The translations under genes and the position numbers were made by a program. From NCBI GenBank assembly GCA_024763135.1, contig JANTGD010000149.1, forward strand, positions 1-8,170: a stretch of DNA of 8,170 nucleotides, in the 5' to 3' direction. The notes below the pieces were generated by a model, which saw only the letters and a program-made list of their open reading frames with translations, was not told the origin of the DNA and searched no databases. The stretch's first letter is position 1; each line of letters opens with the position of its first letter. Positions 6,330 through 8,170 of this stretch are shown here, piece by piece. The stretch comes from Thiotrichales bacterium (GTDB taxonomy: Bacteria > Pseudomonadota > Gammaproteobacteria > UWMA-0217).

Positions 6330-6656
6330 GTGAGCGACAATATTTCTTATCTCAGCGATGATAGCTTCGAAGAGGAAGTACTGAACAGTGAAACACCGGT
6401 ATTGGTCGACTACTGGGCCGAGTGGTGTGGGCCTTGTAAGATGATCGCCCCAATCTTAGATGAAATCGCTGAAGAATACAGCGGTAAAGTCAAGGTTGCT
6501 AAACTAAATATCGACGAAAACCCCAGTACACCACCCAAATATGGCATCCGCGGCATCCCGACCCTCATGTTATTCAAGGATGGTCAAGTGGAAGCTACCA
6601 AAGTGGGAGCGTTATCAAAGTCCCAGCTCACCGCCTTTCTCGACCAAAACATCTGA
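6330..6656 (+). CDS. trxA: Thioredoxin 1
   Basis: The 108-residue cytoplasmic thioredoxin reduces protein disulfides (for example in ribonucleotide reductase and methionine sulfoxide reductase) and is recharged by thioredoxin reductase with NADPH. The active site WCGPC has Cys33 and Cys36; the buried Asp27 and the cis-proline in GIPT (Pro77) are present. Length matches E. coli TrxA (109 with the initiator Met), and the run PKYGIRGIPTL (69-79) is nearly invariant in the family. The segment before it reads STPP where enteric proteins have GTAP. Translation starts at GTG 6330. The gene is divergent from rhlB and about 185 bp upstream of rho in the same direction, as in enteric bacteria. Readthrough into rho is possible because the hairpin after the stop lacks a T-tract. 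Confidence 0.98.
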   Translation: MSDNISYLSDDSFEEEVLNSETPVLVDYWAEWCGPCKMIAPILDEIAEEYSGKVKVAKLNIDENPSTPPKYGIRGIPTLMLFKDGQVEATKVGALSKSQLTAFLDQNI

Positions 6657-6840
6657 CCAACGGTCAAATCTAAACGTATCAAATTACTAGACGGGGCAAC
6701 CAATTCGTACTATAGTTGCCCCGAGTCCTCCGACTTTACGCCGTTCCGGCGCATAAGAACTACTTATCCAGGTCTTCTCTTTAAGTTTCGTCACGCGAAC
6801 TCGTCGCTTGGCGTCTTGACATATTCCAATCCAATCTTCG
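6657..6840 (+). promoter_or_regulatory. Structured trxA-rho intergenic region, probable rho leader
   Basis: The 184 bases hold a 9-bp perfect stem, CGGGGCAAC (6692-6700) with GTTGCCCCG (6715-6723), with a 14-base loop. It has no T-tract, so it is not an intrinsic terminator by itself. A tight hairpin CGCCG/CGGCG (6739-6743 with 6747-6751) follows, then about 85 bases that look pyrimidine-rich with many YC steps, as in Rho-utilisation sites. In E. coli the rho leader is attenuated by Rho itself, and this layout would suit that. No ATG-started leader peptide like rhoL exists here. No clear Shine-Dalgarno precedes the rho ATG. Confidence 0.5.
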
Positions 6841-8100
6841 ATGAACCTTACCGAACTCAAACAAAAGCCCGTCCCTGAGCTACTCAAAATAGCCGAATCT
6901 CTCAAGATCGACAATGTCGCCCGCTCTCGGAAACAAGATGTCATCTTCGCAATTCTCAAAGCACACGCCAAAAAAGGGGAAGATATCTTTGGCGATGGGG
7001 TGCTTGAAATCCTTCAGGATGGATTTGGTTTCCTGCGCTCAGCAACCGGATCCTATCTCGCAGGCCCCGACGATATCTATGTGTCACCGAGCCAGATTCG
7101 ACGATTTGGGCTACGAACTGGTGACACGATTTCCGGTAAGATCCGCCCACCGAAGGACAACGAGCGCTACTTTGCGATGCTCAAGGTTGATCAGATCAAC
7201 TTTGAAAAACCAGAGAACGCTAAAACCAAAATTCTCTTTGAGAACCTCACCCCACTGCATCCGGAAGAACGGTTACGGATGGAACGAGGCAACGGTAGCA
7301 CCGAAGATATTACTGCGCGCGTCATAGACATTGTCGCACCTGTGGGCAAAGGGCAGAGAGGGCTGATCATAGCCCCGCCTAAAGCTGGTAAAACGATTAT
7401 GCTGCAAAACATCGCGCAGAGTATTGCCGCGAACTGTCCCGACTGTTACCTCATGGTTCTGCTAATCGATGAACGCCCAGAAGAAGTCACCGAGATGGAG
7501 CGTATGGTTCAAGGAGAAGTGATTTCCTCAACGTTTGATGAACCTGCCACACGGCACGTGCAGGTTGCGGAAATGGTTGTCGAAAAAGCCAAACGCCTTG
7601 TCGAACATAAAAAAGACGTCGTAATACTACTCGATTCTATCACGCGCCTTGCACGCGCTTACAATACTGTCATCCCCTCATCCGGCAAGGTTTTGACTGG
7701 CGGTGTCGACGCCAACGCACTCCAACGTCCTAAGCGTTTCTTTGGCGCAGCGCGTAATATAGAAGAGGGTGGTTCATTGACGATAATCGCCACCGCATTA
7801 ATTGATACGGGTTCCAAGATGGATGAAGTCATCTATGAAGAGTTTAAGGGAACCGGTAATATGGAAATCCATCTCGACCGCCGTATTGCCGAAAAACGTG
7901 TCTATCCCGCCATTAATATCAACCGCTCAGGTACGCGTCGTGAAGAACTGCTCTGCGACGACGATGAAATTCAGAAGCTCTGGATTCTGCGGAAATTCCT
8001 CCATTCTATGGACGAACTCGAAGCCATGGAGTTCCTGCTCGGTAAACTGCAATCGACCAAAACCAATAACGAATTTTTCGATTCCATGAAGCGCTCATAA
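6841..8100 (+). CDS. rho: Transcription termination factor Rho
   Basis: The 419-residue product has the same length as E. coli Rho and aligns along its whole length from memory. The N-terminal domain (1-47) and the cold-shock-like primary RNA-binding domain with DGFGFLR (60-66) are present. The ATPase domain shows Walker A APPKAGKT (178-185, Lys181 and Lys184), Walker B VILLD (261-265), the Q loop SGKVLTGGVDA (281-291), the R loop with Lys326, and the arginines Arg353 and Arg366 in the expected places. The hexamer binds C-rich, unstructured RNA and translocates 5' to 3' to release RNA polymerase; it is essential in enteric bacteria. There is no long hydrophilic insert, which fits the gammaproteobacterial type. 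The start is ATG 6841, matching the family N-terminus MNLTEL, although no Shine-Dalgarno is visible. No terminator can be identified in the 70 bases after the stop before the window ends. Confidence 0.99.
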   Translation: MNLTELKQKPVPELLKIAESLKIDNVARSRKQDVIFAILKAHAKKGEDIFGDGVLEILQDGFGFLRSATGSYLAGPDDIYVSPSQIRRFGLRTGDTISGKIRPPKDNERYFAMLKVDQINFEKPENAKTKILFENLTPLHPEERLRMERGNGSTEDITARVIDIVAPVGKGQRGLIIAPPKAGKTIMLQNIAQSIAANCPDCYLMVLLIDERPEEVTEMERMVQGEVISSTFDEPATRHVQVAEMVVEKAKRLVEHKKDVVILLDSITRLARAYNTVIPSSGKVLTGGVDANALQRPKRFFGAARNIEEGGSLTIIATALIDTGSKMDEVIYEEFKGTGNMEIHLDRRIAEKRVYPAININRSGTRREELLCDDDEIQKLWILRKFLHSMDELEAMEFLLGKLQSTKTNNEFFDSMKRS

Positions 8101-8170
8101 GATCCACGCGCCCAAAATGACGGACTCAGTCACCTTGTCTGCATTCCGGGGTGGGTGCCTTCACAGAGCA

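Noticed and set aside
6692..6723. 9-bp stem after trxA as an intrinsic terminator
   Set aside because: The stem is strong but is followed by AGTCCTCC, with no T-tract, so it was annotated as leader structure.
6816..6821. Consensus TTGACA before rho as a -35 box
   Set aside because: A -10 at normal spacing would fall on the rho start codon and reads CGATGA, so it cannot drive a transcript that includes the start.
8101..8170. Terminator or start of a further gene after rho
   Set aside because: Only a 4-bp stem (8118-8121 with 8129-8132) without a T-tract is visible, and no frame shows a credible start in the remaining bases.

Overview
The window looks like chromosomal DNA of a gammaproteobacterium, probably free-living or marine. 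The strongest evidence is the block rhlB (minus strand) / trxA / rho, the same order and divergent arrangement as in Escherichia coli and its relatives, with proteins that align closely to the enteric ones from memory. A GlyGly-CTERM surface-sorting tail on another gene also fits Gammaproteobacteria. Genus cannot be set from this sequence alone.

Layout, left to right. Positions 1-449 hold no gene. They contain two 97-bp foldback elements (1-97 and 162-258) that share an internal core but have unrelated 20-bp stem arms. A TCAT direct repeat resembling a Pho box and a structured leader follow. Next come a small single-RRM RNA-binding protein (450-716) and a response regulator (869-1840) whose output is a degenerate GGDEF domain that keeps the c-di-GMP inhibitory-site motif. 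Positions 1942-4682 form a two-gene, visibly AT-richer block: a lipoprotein with a glycosidase-like, hyaluronidase-reminiscent barrel, then a protein with a signal peptide and a C-terminal GlyGly-CTERM anchor. A strong intrinsic terminator (4702-4731) closes the block. The conserved block then follows: rhlB on the minus strand (4854-6206), a divergent intergenic region, trxA (6330-6656), a structured leader, and rho (6841-8100). The last 70 bases are non-coding as far as can be seen.

How the genes fit together. RhlB (RNA helicase of the degradosome), Rho (transcription termination) and the RRM protein all concern RNA metabolism. TrxA is the general dithiol reductant. The response regulator suggests c-di-GMP-linked signalling. 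The two envelope genes look like a separate accessory cell-surface unit inserted next to the housekeeping block. The least explained items are the paired 97-bp hairpins, the lipoprotein/GlyGly-CTERM pair and the catalytically degenerate REC-GGDEF protein.
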